From: Streptomyces collinus Tu 365
GTDB lineage: Bacteria; Actinomycetota; Actinomycetes; Streptomycetales; Streptomycetaceae
Reading direction: 5' to 3'
Length of the DNA: 64,000 nt
NCBI RefSeq assembly: GCF_000444875.1
Contig: NC_021985.1
Coordinates: 3,977,535 to 4,041,534 of the forward strand
In this document: positions 10,221 to 17,614 of the stretch, piece after piece
Position numbering within the stretch: the first letter of the stretch is position 1
Layout: each line of letters begins with the position of its first letter
Program-made: the position numbers and the translations under genes
Notes under the pieces: generated by a model
Told to the model about the DNA's origin: nothing
Seen by the model: only the letters and a program-made list of their open reading frames with translations
Databases searched by the model: none

Positions 10221-10781
10221 ATGGCCGAGAGCGTCAACCCGATCAGGCTCGACGATCTGTTCGAGCGGCTCGAGAGGATGCCCGTCCCCGAGGGATACAA
10301 GGTCGAGGTCGTCGAAGGGACCGTCTACATGTCGGTCCCGCAGGACACCCACTGGGAAATCATCATGTGCATCATCGAGCAGTTGCGCACCAAGTACCCC
10401 CGGAAACAGGTGAAGTCCGACGTCCGGATCGACTACCCGGGCCACCTCAACGGCTTCGCCACGGACGTGACGGTGATCTCCGAGGGCGCCGAGCAGACGC
10501 CGGCCGGCCGATGGCGGCACAGCGACGTCGAGTTCGCCGCCGAAGTGATTTCCAAGGGCACCGCGGTCAACGACTACGGTCCCAAGAAGGCCGCCTACGC
10601 CGCGGCGGAGGTCCCGGTCTACCTCGTCGCCGACCCCTACCAGCGCCGGTGCCACGTCTACACCCAACCCAAGGAAGGCGGCTACGAGATCGAGACCACG
10701 GTGGCCTTCGGCAACGACCTGGACCTCACCGGCACGGTCGTGGGTCTCACCCTCAAGACCGACGAGTTCCCCCAGGACTGA
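10221..10781 (+). CDS. Uma2 family (DUF820) PD-(D/E)XK nuclease-fold protein
   Basis: 186 residues. The Uma2/DUF820 fold is seen in YKVEVVEGTVYMSVPQ, DVRIDYPG, the catalytic-type DVTVISEG and VEFAAEVISKGT, and the conserved KKAAYAAAEVPVYLVADPY close. These proteins are widespread and multi-copy in streptomycetes and share the restriction-endonuclease core, but their physiological role is unknown. A GGGAGA ribosome-binding site precedes ATG 10221 by about ten bases. It is followed 48 bases later by an aldo/keto reductase gene and may be co-transcribed with it. Confidence 0.85.
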   Translation: MAESVNPIRLDDLFERLERMPVPEGYKVEVVEGTVYMSVPQDTHWEIIMCIIEQLRTKYPRKQVKSDVRIDYPGHLNGFATDVTVISEGAEQTPAGRWRHSDVEFAAEVISKGTAVNDYGPKKAAYAAAEVPVYLVADPYQRRCHVYTQPKEGGYEIETTVAFGNDLDLTGTVVGLTLKTDEFPQD

Positions 10782-10829
10782 CCGGCCGCCCTTGCCTTGA
10801 GCGCACTCCAAGCCGTTGGCTGGGACACC

Positions 10830-11822
10830 ATGAAGTACACGCAGCTAGGACGCACCGGACTCAAGGTCAGCCGACTCGTCCTCGGCACCATGAACTTCGG
10901 CCCGCAGACCGACGAGGCCGACAGCCACGCGATCATGGACGCGGCGCTGGACGCGGGCATCAACTTCTTCGACACCGCCAACGTCTACGGATGGGGCGAG
11001 AACAAGGGCCGGACCGAGTCCATCATCGGGAACTGGTTCGCCCAGGGCGGCGAGCGCCGCGACAAGGTGGTGCTGGCCACCAAGGTGTACGGCAACATGG
11101 CCGCCGACGGCGGCGCCTGGCCCAACCACGACAAGCTGTCCGCGGTGAACATCCGCCGGGCCGTCGACGCCAGCCTCAAGCGTCTGCGGACGGACTACAT
11201 CGACGTCTACCAGTTCCACCACGTCGACCGGAACACCCCCTTCGAGGAGATCTGGCAGGCGATCGACGTCCTCGTCCAGCAGGGGAAGATCCTCTACGTC
11301 GGCTCCTCCAACTTCCCCGGCTACAAGATCGCCCAGGCCAACGAGGCCGCCGCCCGCCGGGGCGGCACCATCGGCCTCGTCAGCGAGCAGTGCCTGTACA
11401 ACCTCGCCGAGCGGCGCGCCGAGATGGAGGTCATCCCGGCCGCGCAGGAGTACGGCCTCGGGGTCATCCCCTGGTCGCCGCTGCACGGAGGTCTGCTCGG
11501 CGGTGTGATCAAGAAGGAGGTGCAGGGCGGGCGCCGTGCCTCCGGGCGGGCCGCCGACACCCTGGCCGACCCCACCGCACGCGCGCAGATCCAGTCCTAC
11601 GAGGACCTGCTCGACAAGCACGGTCTGGAGCCCGGCGAGGCCGCCCTGGCCTGGCTGCTGACCCGGCCGGGGGTGACCGGCCCGATCGTCGGCCCGCGCA
11701 CCGCCGAGCAGCTCGCATCCGCCCTCAGGGCCGTCGAGCTGGAACTGTCGCAGGAGCTGCTGACCGGCCTGGACGAGATCTTCCCGGGCCCGGGGCCGTC
11801 CCCGGAGGCGTTCGCCTGGTAG
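10830..11822 (+). CDS. aldo/keto reductase
   Basis: 330 residues, a full (beta/alpha)8 NAD(P)H-dependent oxidoreductase. The catalytic tetrad is visible: Asp and Tyr in FFDTANVYGWG, Lys in VLATKVYG, His in YQFHHVD. The C-terminal cofactor segment TGPIVGPRTAEQLASAL completes it. It belongs to the YajO/Gas1-like group of small-carbonyl reductases; the substrate is not predictable. The start is ATG 10830, without a clear Shine-Dalgarno. Upstream of the start is an imperfect inverted repeat, CTTGAG-CGCA-CTCCAAG (10796-10812), which could be a regulator site. A terminator hairpin follows the stop. Confidence 0.9.
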   Translation: MKYTQLGRTGLKVSRLVLGTMNFGPQTDEADSHAIMDAALDAGINFFDTANVYGWGENKGRTESIIGNWFAQGGERRDKVVLATKVYGNMAADGGAWPNHDKLSAVNIRRAVDASLKRLRTDYIDVYQFHHVDRNTPFEEIWQAIDVLVQQGKILYVGSSNFPGYKIAQANEAAARRGGTIGLVSEQCLYNLAERRAEMEVIPAAQEYGLGVIPWSPLHGGLLGGVIKKEVQGGRRASGRAADTLADPTARAQIQSYEDLLDKHGLEPGEAALAWLLTRPGVTGPIVGPRTAEQLASALRAVELELSQELLTGLDEIFPGPGPSPEAFAW

Positions 11823-11832
11823 CGCCCGGCGG

Positions 11833-11864
11833 CGGGGAACCGCAGGACGACAGGCGGTTCCCCG
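11833..11864. terminator. bidirectional terminator between aldo/keto reductase and the microprotein gene
   Basis: An 11-bp perfect stem (CGGGGAACCGC and its complement) around a ten-base loop, located between convergent genes. Confidence 0.75.
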
Positions 11865-11880
11865 GCGTCCGGCCGGGTCT

Positions 11881-11967
11881 CTACCTGACCGCCGCCGCCA
11901 CGGCCACCACCACGAACATCAGCACGAGCACACCGGCCATGATCCGGTTCCGGGATTTCGGGTCCAC
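11881..11967 (-). CDS. 28-residue single-pass membrane microprotein
   Basis: GTG 11967 to TAG 11881 encodes 28 residues: a short charged lead (DPKSRNR) and one hydrophobic helix (AGVLVLMFVVVAVAAAV) ending in Arg. It starts ten bases after the stop of thpR, on the same strand, and a terminator follows it 17 bases later, so it looks like the last gene of that unit. There is no strong Shine-Dalgarno; translation by coupling to thpR is plausible. The function is unknown. Support comes from position and a convincing membrane helix only. Confidence 0.5.
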   Translation of the reverse strand: MDPKSRNRIMAGVLVLMFVVVAVAAAVR

Positions 11968-11976
11968 ACGACGAGC

Positions 11977-12549
11977 CTAACCGGTCCGCCCGAGTGCCCA
12001 GCGGGCGACCGCCTCGTACCGGGGCTGCTCCCCGGGCACCCCGGAGGTGGGCAGGTTGCTGCGCACCAGCACCAGATCGGCCACGGACCAGGTGCGGCTC
12101 GTGAAGTCGCGCAGGCCCTCCACGTACGGCCGCGCGTCCACCCCGTCCCGGCTGCGTGCCACCGTCAGGTGGGCCTTGTAGCGGCGGTGCTCGCCCATCG
12201 GCACACCCGCCCTGCGGGCCGCCGCCTCCGCCCGGTCGGCCAGCAGCCGCAGGGCGTCCAGGTCACCGCGGGCTCCCGCCCACAGCGCCCGGCCGTGCCC
12301 GAACTGCCCGCCGCCCGCGACCGCCAGCGGGAACGGGTCGGTGCGCCGGGCCGCGTGCTCCAGCCGGTCCGACAGGTCGGGGACGAGTCCGTCGTCGACC
12401 TCGCCGTAGAAGGCGAGCGTGAAGTGCCAGCCGGGCCGGCCGGTCCAGCGCAGCCCGTCGGCACCCGGCAGCCGGCGCAACACGGCCACCTCGGCCGCCA
12501 GCTCGTCCGTCACGTCCGCGGGGGGCAGCACGGCGGCGAAGAGTCTCAT
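11977..12549 (-). CDS. thpR: RNA 2',3'-cyclic phosphodiesterase (2'-5' RNA ligase family)
   Basis: 190 residues with both HxT(x) catalytic motifs of the 2H phosphoesterase superfamily: GWHFTLAFYGEV near residue 42 and YKAHLTVARS near residue 128. It opens RNA 2',3'-cyclic phosphates, and its relatives ligate tRNA halves in vitro. The length is normal for ThpR. The start is ATG 12549, preceded by AGGGTGA. The downstream microprotein gene follows closely. Confidence 0.9.
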   Translation of the reverse strand: MRLFAAVLPPADVTDELAAEVAVLRRLPGADGLRWTGRPGWHFTLAFYGEVDDGLVPDLSDRLEHAARRTDPFPLAVAGGGQFGHGRALWAGARGDLDALRLLADRAEAAARRAGVPMGEHRRYKAHLTVARSRDGVDARPYVEGLRDFTSRTWSVADLVLVRSNLPTSGVPGEQPRYEAVARWALGRTG

Positions 12550-12749
12550 GGCGTCACCCTGGCAGGGAACGGATCACGGGGCCAGCCGCCCGCCGGAAGC
12601 GGTGCGCGGGCGTCCCCGGGTCACCGGACCCGGCGCGCGGGCGGGCCCCCGGCACCGCCGGACGCGGTGTGCGAGCGTGCTGCGCGGGCGACCGGCGAGC
12701 GCGGAAGAAACCGTTGCCCCGGCGTCCCCGACCCGGCGTCATCGGCGGC

Positions 12750-13646
12750 ATGGAGACCACCGGGAAGCCCGGCGTCAGAGCGGGCGGCCCCGACGACATT
12801 CCACTGGTCCTCGGCATGCTCGACAGCGTCGTGACGTGGCTGGTCGCGCGGGGGCGGACCCGGCAGTGGGGCAGCGGGTCCTGGTCGGGCGACCCGCGGG
12901 CGGTGGCGCTGGTCGAGCGGCACGTCACCGGGGGCTCGCCCGGGATCGCCGAGGCGGACGGGGGCCCGGCCGCCACGCTCACGCTCACGGACGGCCCCGC
13001 CCCCTGTCTGACGCCGGCGGACGAACCCGAGCGGCACATCCACCTGCTCGCCCGCGCCCGGCGCGCCCCGGGCCGCGGCACCGGTGCCGCCCTGCTCGCC
13101 CACACGGCCGCGGAGACGGGCCGGGCCGGGATCTCCCTGCTCCGGGTGGACCGCTGCACGGGCGGCGACGGCGGGCTGGTCGCCTGCTACGAGCACAACG
13201 GCTTCGTCCGCACCGAGTCCTTCCGCCACGGCGCGGACGACCGGCCGGGACAGGTGCCGGCCCGCAGGGTCTGGCGGAGCCCCACGCGCCGGGCGCTCCG
13301 GGCGCTCCGGGCCCACAGGACCCCGCGGGCCGGAGCCATAGGGCTCAGCGAAACCCAGCGAGCCCGACCCTCACCGCTCGGCGAAACCCAGCGAGCCCGA
13401 CCCGCACCGCTCAGCGAAACCCAGCGAGCCCGGCCCGCAGGGTCAGGCGAACCCCGCGGGCCGGGCGCTCACGCTGCGGTGGCCAGCCGTTCCCGCTCGC
13501 GCGGGACGAACCGCACCTGCGGATGGCCGCGGTGCCAGCCCACCGAGAGGCGCAGACCGCCGACCCGGGCGAGGGCCAGGCCGACCGAGGCGGCCGCCGC
13601 GGCCGAGATGAGGCCGCCGAGGGCGAAGCCGACACGGGGGCCGTAG
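12750..13646 (+). CDS. GNAT acetyltransferase with a repeat-encoded C-terminal extension
   Basis: Residues 1-170 are a GNAT domain: PDDIPLVLGMLDSVVTWLV, the acetyl-CoA loop RRAPGRGTGAALLAHTAAE, and CYEHNGFVRTESFRH at the end. The GNAT fold finishes near VPARRVWR, but the frame stays open for another ~120 residues. That tail is Arg/Pro/Thr-rich and low-complexity. It passes through a 33-bp tandem repeat (SETQRARP three times) and ends 178 bases inside the convergent MFS gene. The tail has the hallmarks of read-through after stop loss, not of a domain. Whether the natural product ends here or was frameshifted cannot be decided without homologues. Confidence 0.65.
   Translation: METTGKPGVRAGGPDDIPLVLGMLDSVVTWLVARGRTRQWGSGSWSGDPRAVALVERHVTGGSPGIAEADGGPAATLTLTDGPAPCLTPADEPERHIHLLARARRAPGRGTGAALLAHTAAETGRAGISLLRVDRCTGGDGGLVACYEHNGFVRTESFRHGADDRPGQVPARRVWRSPTRRALRALRAHRTPRAGAIGLSETQRARPSPLGETQRARPAPLSETQRARPAGSGEPRGPGAHAAVASRSRSRGTNRTCGWPRCQPTERRRPPTRARARPTEAAAAAEMRPPRAKPTRGP
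13344..13442. repeat. 33-bp tandem repeat, three copies
   Basis: Copies begin at 13344, 13377 and 13410, with a decayed fourth after 13443. The shared core is GCGAAACCCAGCGAGCCC. It lies between the GNAT domain and the 3' end of the MFS gene and adds SETQRARP-type repeats to the GNAT frame. Confidence 0.9.
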
Positions 13647-14809
13647 GTGTCGGTGATCCAGCCGACGACGGGCGCGCCGATCGGCGTACCGCCCATGAAC
13701 ACCATCATGAACAGGGCCATCACCCGGCCGCGCATGGCCGGGTCGGTGGCCATCTGCACGGAGGTGTTCGCGGTGACGTTGACCGTGAGCCCGCACACCC
13801 CGATCGGGACCATGAGCAGCGCGAACAGCCAGTACGACGGCGCCAGCGCGGCCACGGTCTCCAGGGCGCCGAAGGCCAGCGCGGCGGCGATCAGCAGACG
13901 CAGCCGGGCCGTGCCGCGGCGGGCCGCCAGCAGGGCGCCGCCGAGCGAGCCGACGGCCATCAGCGTGTTGAAGAGGCTGTAGGCGCCGGCTCCGGCGTGG
14001 AAGACGTCGTCGGCGTAGGCCGACAGCCACACCGGGAAGTTGAAGCCGAAGGTGCCGATGAAGCCGACCAGGACGATCGGCCAGATCAGCTCCGGGCGGC
14101 CCGCCACGTACCGCAGCCCCTCCCGCAGCTGGCCCTTGCCGCGCGGTGCGCGCTGGACCACGTGCAGCTCACGGCCGCGCATCAGGAGCAGGCCGGCCAG
14201 CGGGGCGACGAAGGACAGTCCGTTGAAGAGGAACGCCCAGCCGGTGCCCACGCCGGTGATCATGACGCCCGCGACGGCGGGACCGACCAGACGGGCGGAC
14301 TGGAAGTTCGCGGAGTTCAGGCTGACCGCGTTCTGCAGCTGGTCCGGGCCGACCATCTCGGAGACGAAGGACTGCCGGGCCGGGTTGTCGACCACGGTGG
14401 CGAGACCGACGGCGAAGGCCGCGACGTAGACGTGCCACACCTGCACATGCCCGGAGAGGGTCAGGAAGGCGAGCGCGAGTCCCGTGAGCGCCATGGCCGA
14501 CTGGGTCACCAGCAGCGTGGGGCGCTTGGGCAGCCGGTCCACGAGGACGCCGCCGTACAGGCCGAACAGCAGCATCGGCAGGAACTGGAGGGCCGTCGTG
14601 ATGCCCACGGCCGCGGAGGATCCGGTGAGGCTGAGCACCAGCCAGTCCTGGGCGATGCGCTGCATCCAGGTGCCGGTGTTGGAGACGACCTGCCCGACGA
14701 AGAAGAGGCGGTAGTTGCGGATCCTCAGCGAGCTGAACATCGAGGACTTGCGGGATACGTGGGTGGACGTCGGTGCGGGGGCGGAAGGTGTTCCGGATCC
14801 CGAACTCAA
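13469..14809 (-). CDS. MFS transporter (EntS-like exporter)
   Basis: 446 residues, twelve membrane segments, with the MFS_3/EntS signatures FFVGQVVSNTGTWMQRIA near residue 35, DRLPKR in loop 2-3 and VDNPARQSFVSEMVG near 135. Such exporters pump siderophores or drugs with proton coupling. The TTG start at 14809 was chosen: it has a GGAGG ribosome-binding site nine bases upstream and gives a Ser/Pro-rich 23-residue lead before the transmembrane part. ATG 14740 is the fallback. The gene is 26 bases behind a MarR regulator on the same strand, the classic arrangement of a drug-efflux unit controlled by its own repressor. Confidence 0.88.
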   Translation of the reverse strand: MSSGSGTPSAPAPTSTHVSRKSSMFSSLRIRNYRLFFVGQVVSNTGTWMQRIAQDWLVLSLTGSSAAVGITTALQFLPMLLFGLYGGVLVDRLPKRPTLLVTQSAMALTGLALAFLTLSGHVQVWHVYVAAFAVGLATVVDNPARQSFVSEMVGPDQLQNAVSLNSANFQSARLVGPAVAGVMITGVGTGWAFLFNGLSFVAPLAGLLLMRGRELHVVQRAPRGKGQLREGLRYVAGRPELIWPIVLVGFIGTFGFNFPVWLSAYADDVFHAGAGAYSLFNTLMAVGSLGGALLAARRGTARLRLLIAAALAFGALETVAALAPSYWLFALLMVPIGVCGLTVNVTANTSVQMATDPAMRGRVMALFMMVFMGGTPIGAPVVGWITDTYGPRVGFALGGLISAAAAASVGLALARVGGLRLSVGWHRGHPQVRFVPRERERLATAA

Positions 14810-14835
14810 AAGGGTTCGCCTCCTTCGGGGGCTGG

Positions 14836-15273
14836 TTACAGGTGGGCGAGCTTCTCCAGCACGGGGGCCGCTGCGCGCAGCTTGGCCCACTCGTCCTCGT
14901 CGAGGCCGTCGACCAGGCCGGCCAGGAACGCGTTGCGCTTGCGGCGGCTCTCCTCGAGCATCGCCTCGGCCTGTTCGGTCCTGGTGACGACCTTCTGGCG
15001 ACGGTCGTCGGGGTGCGGCTCCAGACGGACCAGACCCTTGCCCTCGAGCAGCGCGACGATGCGGGTCATTGACGGCGGCTGGACGTGTTCCTTGCGGGCG
15101 AGCTCGCCCGGCGTGGCACTGCCGCAGTTGGACAGCGTGCCCAGCACCGACATCTCGGTGGGGCTGAGGGACTCGTCGACCCGCTGGTGCTTGAGCCGAC
15201 GGGACAGCCGCATCACGGCGGAGCGGAGGGAGTTCACGGCGGCAGCATCGTCGCCATGGGTGAGGTCCGGCAT
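14836..15273 (-). CDS. MarR family transcriptional regulator
   Basis: 145 residues. The winged-helix DNA-binding core (LSPTEMSVLGTLSNCGSAT, then QPPSMTRIVALLEGKGLV and wing DPDDRRQKVV) is flanked by the two dimerisation helices. It probably represses itself and the MFS gene immediately downstream and responds to a small aromatic or antibiotic ligand. The A/T-rich stretch before the start (15277-15302, TTAG...CTAA ends in the minus direction) is where an operator would lie. Confidence 0.92.
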   Translation of the reverse strand: MPDLTHGDDAAAVNSLRSAVMRLSRRLKHQRVDESLSPTEMSVLGTLSNCGSATPGELARKEHVQPPSMTRIVALLEGKGLVRLEPHPDDRRQKVVTRTEQAEAMLEESRRKRNAFLAGLVDGLDEDEWAKLRAAAPVLEKLAHL

Positions 15274-15427
15274 GTTCCTTAGCGTAACTCATTACTCTGA
15301 CTAAAGACCAACCCGACACGCCCAGTTGCCCGTGACGCCCGCCACGGAACCCCTCGATCACCCGAACGAGTGACACGGTTCCGGAAAGCGACGCATGGGA
15401 CGACCCGATGTGGCGACCCTCGTACCC

Positions 15428-15610
15428 ATGGGGACCACTGTGCTCAGCCTGCGGATGGACGGGGAGCTGCTCGAGAGGCTCCGGCACCACGCGGCCAAAA
15501 GGGGAATGAGCGTGCAGGACTATGTGGTCCGCACGCTCATTCGGGACGACTTCGACGAACGGTTCCAGACCGCCGTCGAGGAGACGGAGAGGTTCTACGG
15601 CGTCACGTGA
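15428..15610 (+). CDS. small ribbon-helix-helix-like protein
   Basis: 60 residues. VLSLRMDGELLERLRHHAAKRG followed by SVQDYVVRTLIRDDF has the strand-helix-helix pattern of CopG/Arc-type DNA-binding proteins, often antitoxins or small regulators. ATG 15428 opens on the strand. No toxin gene follows: the next gene is convergent with its end 11 bases away. An orphan regulator is the best reading; family membership is moderately supported. Confidence 0.7.
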   Translation: MGTTVLSLRMDGELLERLRHHAAKRGMSVQDYVVRTLIRDDFDERFQTAVEETERFYGVT

Positions 15611-15620
15611 CGCCCCCGTC

Positions 15621-17072
15621 TCAGGTCAGGCCGAGGGCCGGCATCAGGTAGTAGAAGGCGAACACCGCCGAGACGACGTACATCGGGACCGGGATGTCCC
15701 GGGGCCGGCCGGCCGCCAGGCGCAGCACGACGAAGGTGATGAAGCCCATGCCGATGCCGTTGGTGATCGAGTAGGTGAACGGCATCATGAGCATGGTCAC
15801 GAAGGCCGGGATCGCGATGGTGTAGTCCGCCCAGTCGATCTCCTTGACGGAGTTCGACAGGATCAGGAAGCCCACCGTGATCAGCGCCGGGGTGGCCGCC
15901 TGCGAGGGGACCATCGTGGCGATCGGCGTGAGGAAGAGGGCCACGGCGAACAGGCCGCCCGTGACGATGTTCGCGAAGCCCGTGCGCGCGCCCTCGCCGA
16001 CACCGGCCGTGGACTCCACGAACGCGGTGGTGGCCGAGGAGGAGCTGGCGCCGCCCGCCGCGACGGCGAGGCCGTCGACGAAGAGGACCTTGTTGATGCC
16101 GGGCATGTAGCCCTGGGCGTCGGTCAGCTTGGCCTCGTCGCTGATGCCCATGATCGTGCCCATGGCGTCGAAGAAGCACGACAGCAGGACCGTGAAGACG
16201 AAGAGGACGCCGGTCAGCACGCCGACCTTGCCGAAGCCGCCGAAGAGGCTGACCTGGCCGACCAGGCCGAAGTCGGGGGTGGCCAGCGGGTTGCCCGGCC
16301 ACTTCGGGACCGTCAGGCCCCAGTTCGGGACCGTGGCGACGGCGTTGATGATCAGCGCGAGGACGGTCATCCCGACGATGGAGATCAGGATGGCGCCCGG
16401 CACCTTGCGGACGATCAGGGCGAAGGTGAGCAGCGTGCCCAGGATGAAGATCAGCACCGGCCAGCCGGTGAGGTGACCGTTGACCCCGAGCTGGAGCGGG
16501 ACGGTGGTCTGGGCGACGTCCGGGATGCGGGTGACGAAGCCGGAGTCGACCAGGCCGATCAGCATGATGAACAGGCCGATACCGATCGAGATCGCCTTGC
16601 GCAGGCCGAACGGGACGGCGTTCATCACGCGCTCGCGCAGACCCGTGGCGACCAGCAGCATGACCACGAAGCCGGCCAGGACGACCATGCCCATGGCGTC
16701 CGGCCAGGACATGCGGGGGGCGAGCTGGAGCGCGACGACCGAGTTCACGCCGAGACCGGCGGCGAGCGCGATCGGCACGTTGCCGATGACCCCCATGAGC
16801 AGCGTGGTGAAGGCGGCCGTCAGGACGGTCGCGGTGACCAGCTGGCCGTTGTTCAGGTGGTGTCCGTACATGTCCTTCGCGCTGCCGAGGATGATCGGAT
16901 TCAGCACGATGATGTACGCCATCGCGAAGAAGGTGGCGAAACCGCCACGGATCTCACGGCCCAGAGTGCTGCCGCGTTCCGAGATCTTGAAGTAGCGGTC
17001 GAGAGCGCCGTACGCGGGCGAGCCGCCCGGCATCTCGGGGGTGGGGACCTTGGCAGGCGCCGAGGTGGACAT
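15621..17072 (-). CDS. NCS2 family permease, AzgA-like purine/pyrimidine transporter
   Basis: 483 residues with about 13 membrane segments. The AzgA-group signature (GASSSSSATTAFVESTAG near residue 345, then GARTGFANIVTG) is clear, as is the N-terminal GGFATFFAMAYIIVLNP. AzgA/GhxP-type proteins import adenine, guanine or hypoxanthine with protons, so the likely role is purine salvage. ATG 17072 has a GAGGT Shine-Dalgarno. A well-placed promoter (TTGCCT-17-TATGAA) lies at 17118-17146. It is monocistronic. Confidence 0.92.
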   Translation of the reverse strand: MSTSAPAKVPTPEMPGGSPAYGALDRYFKISERGSTLGREIRGGFATFFAMAYIIVLNPIILGSAKDMYGHHLNNGQLVTATVLTAAFTTLLMGVIGNVPIALAAGLGVNSVVALQLAPRMSWPDAMGMVVLAGFVVMLLVATGLRERVMNAVPFGLRKAISIGIGLFIMLIGLVDSGFVTRIPDVAQTTVPLQLGVNGHLTGWPVLIFILGTLLTFALIVRKVPGAILISIVGMTVLALIINAVATVPNWGLTVPKWPGNPLATPDFGLVGQVSLFGGFGKVGVLTGVLFVFTVLLSCFFDAMGTIMGISDEAKLTDAQGYMPGINKVLFVDGLAVAAGGASSSSATTAFVESTAGVGEGARTGFANIVTGGLFAVALFLTPIATMVPSQAATPALITVGFLILSNSVKEIDWADYTIAIPAFVTMLMMPFTYSITNGIGMGFITFVVLRLAAGRPRDIPVPMYVVSAVFAFYYLMPALGLT

Positions 17073-17117
17073 GCGGGACCTCATCACCGACGGGGTTCCC
17101 CCGAGCCCCATTGGAGT

Positions 17118-17146
17118 TTCATACGAGCAGAAGTGGTCAAAGGCAA
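17118..17146 (-). promoter_or_regulatory. promoter of the NCS2 permease gene
   Basis: On the minus strand a TTGCCT -35 and a TATGAA -10 are separated by exactly 17 bases, 45 bases before the start codon. Inverted copies TTCATAC (17118) and GTATGAA (17156) bracket the region and could bind a regulator. Confidence 0.65.
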
Positions 17147-17171
17147 ACGGTTTCAGTATGAAGGTATGAGT

Positions 17172-17189
17172 CGGAGATCGCTATCTCCG
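17172..17189. promoter_or_regulatory. perfect inverted repeat between NCS2 and DUF2530 genes
   Basis: CGGAGAT-CGCT-ATCTCCG, seven-base arms with a four-base spacer, 33 bases before the DUF2530 start. It is a candidate operator or a small hairpin; no regulator can be named. Confidence 0.45.
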
Positions 17190-17210
17190 CGCGTAGACCC
17201 GCCAGGCGCT

Positions 17211-17216
17211 TAAGCT
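17211..17216 (+). promoter_or_regulatory. -10 hexamer of a leaderless DUF2530 promoter
   Basis: TAAGCT ends six bases before ATG 17223 and no Shine-Dalgarno is present. Confidence 0.5.
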
Positions 17217-17222
17217 GTGCCC

Positions 17223-17489
17223 ATGGCTAAGTGGACCCCCAAGCACGAGGCGCCGGAGCCCCTGGAGGGCCCCGTGGTCGCCACCATCACCGGCGGCACG
17301 ATCGTGTGGTTCGTCCTCTTCCTGGTCCAGCTCCCCTTCTACGGCTGGTTCGCGGACCACGGGCACGCCTGGTGGGTGTGGACCTGCCTGGCCGGCGGCG
17401 GGCTCGGCCTGATCGGTGTCTGGTACGTCCGCAGGCGGGACGCGGCGCTCAAGCGGTCGGCCGCGCTGGAGTCGGCGTCCGTCGAATAG
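17223..17489 (+). CDS. DUF2530 small membrane protein
   Basis: 88 residues with two membrane helices (ATITGGTIVWFVLFLVQL and WVWTCLAGGGLGLIGVWYV), a short basic hairpin tail (RRRDAALKRSAAL) and a Lys/Pro-rich N-terminus. It matches the actinobacterial DUF2530 family, whose function is unknown. The start lies six bases after a -10 hexamer, so the transcript is probably leaderless. It is divergent from the purine permease. Confidence 0.85.
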   Translation: MAKWTPKHEAPEPLEGPVVATITGGTIVWFVLFLVQLPFYGWFADHGHAWWVWTCLAGGGLGLIGVWYVRRRDAALKRSAALESASVE

Positions 17490-17494
17490 CCCCG

Positions 17495-17526
17495 TACGGC
17501 GGACGGCCGCACCGGCCGGCCGTACG
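17495..17526 (+). terminator. possible terminator after the DUF2530 gene
   Basis: Outer arms GTACGGC/GCCGTAC enclose a further GC-rich imperfect stem just past the stop. It is less clean than the other hairpins in the window. Confidence 0.4.
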
Positions 17527-17601
17527 ACCTGGGCAGGACCACCGGTCATCCCCTGGTCGGAAATTCACCCCACTCGGCAGGTGAACCGACAAAAGCGCAC
17601 G

Positions 17602-17607
17602 TACCGT
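17602..17607 (+). promoter_or_regulatory. -10 hexamer of a leaderless P-type ATPase promoter
   Basis: TACCGT ends seven bases before ATG 17615, with no Shine-Dalgarno in between. Confidence 0.5.
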
Positions 17608-17614
17608 CGAATGC

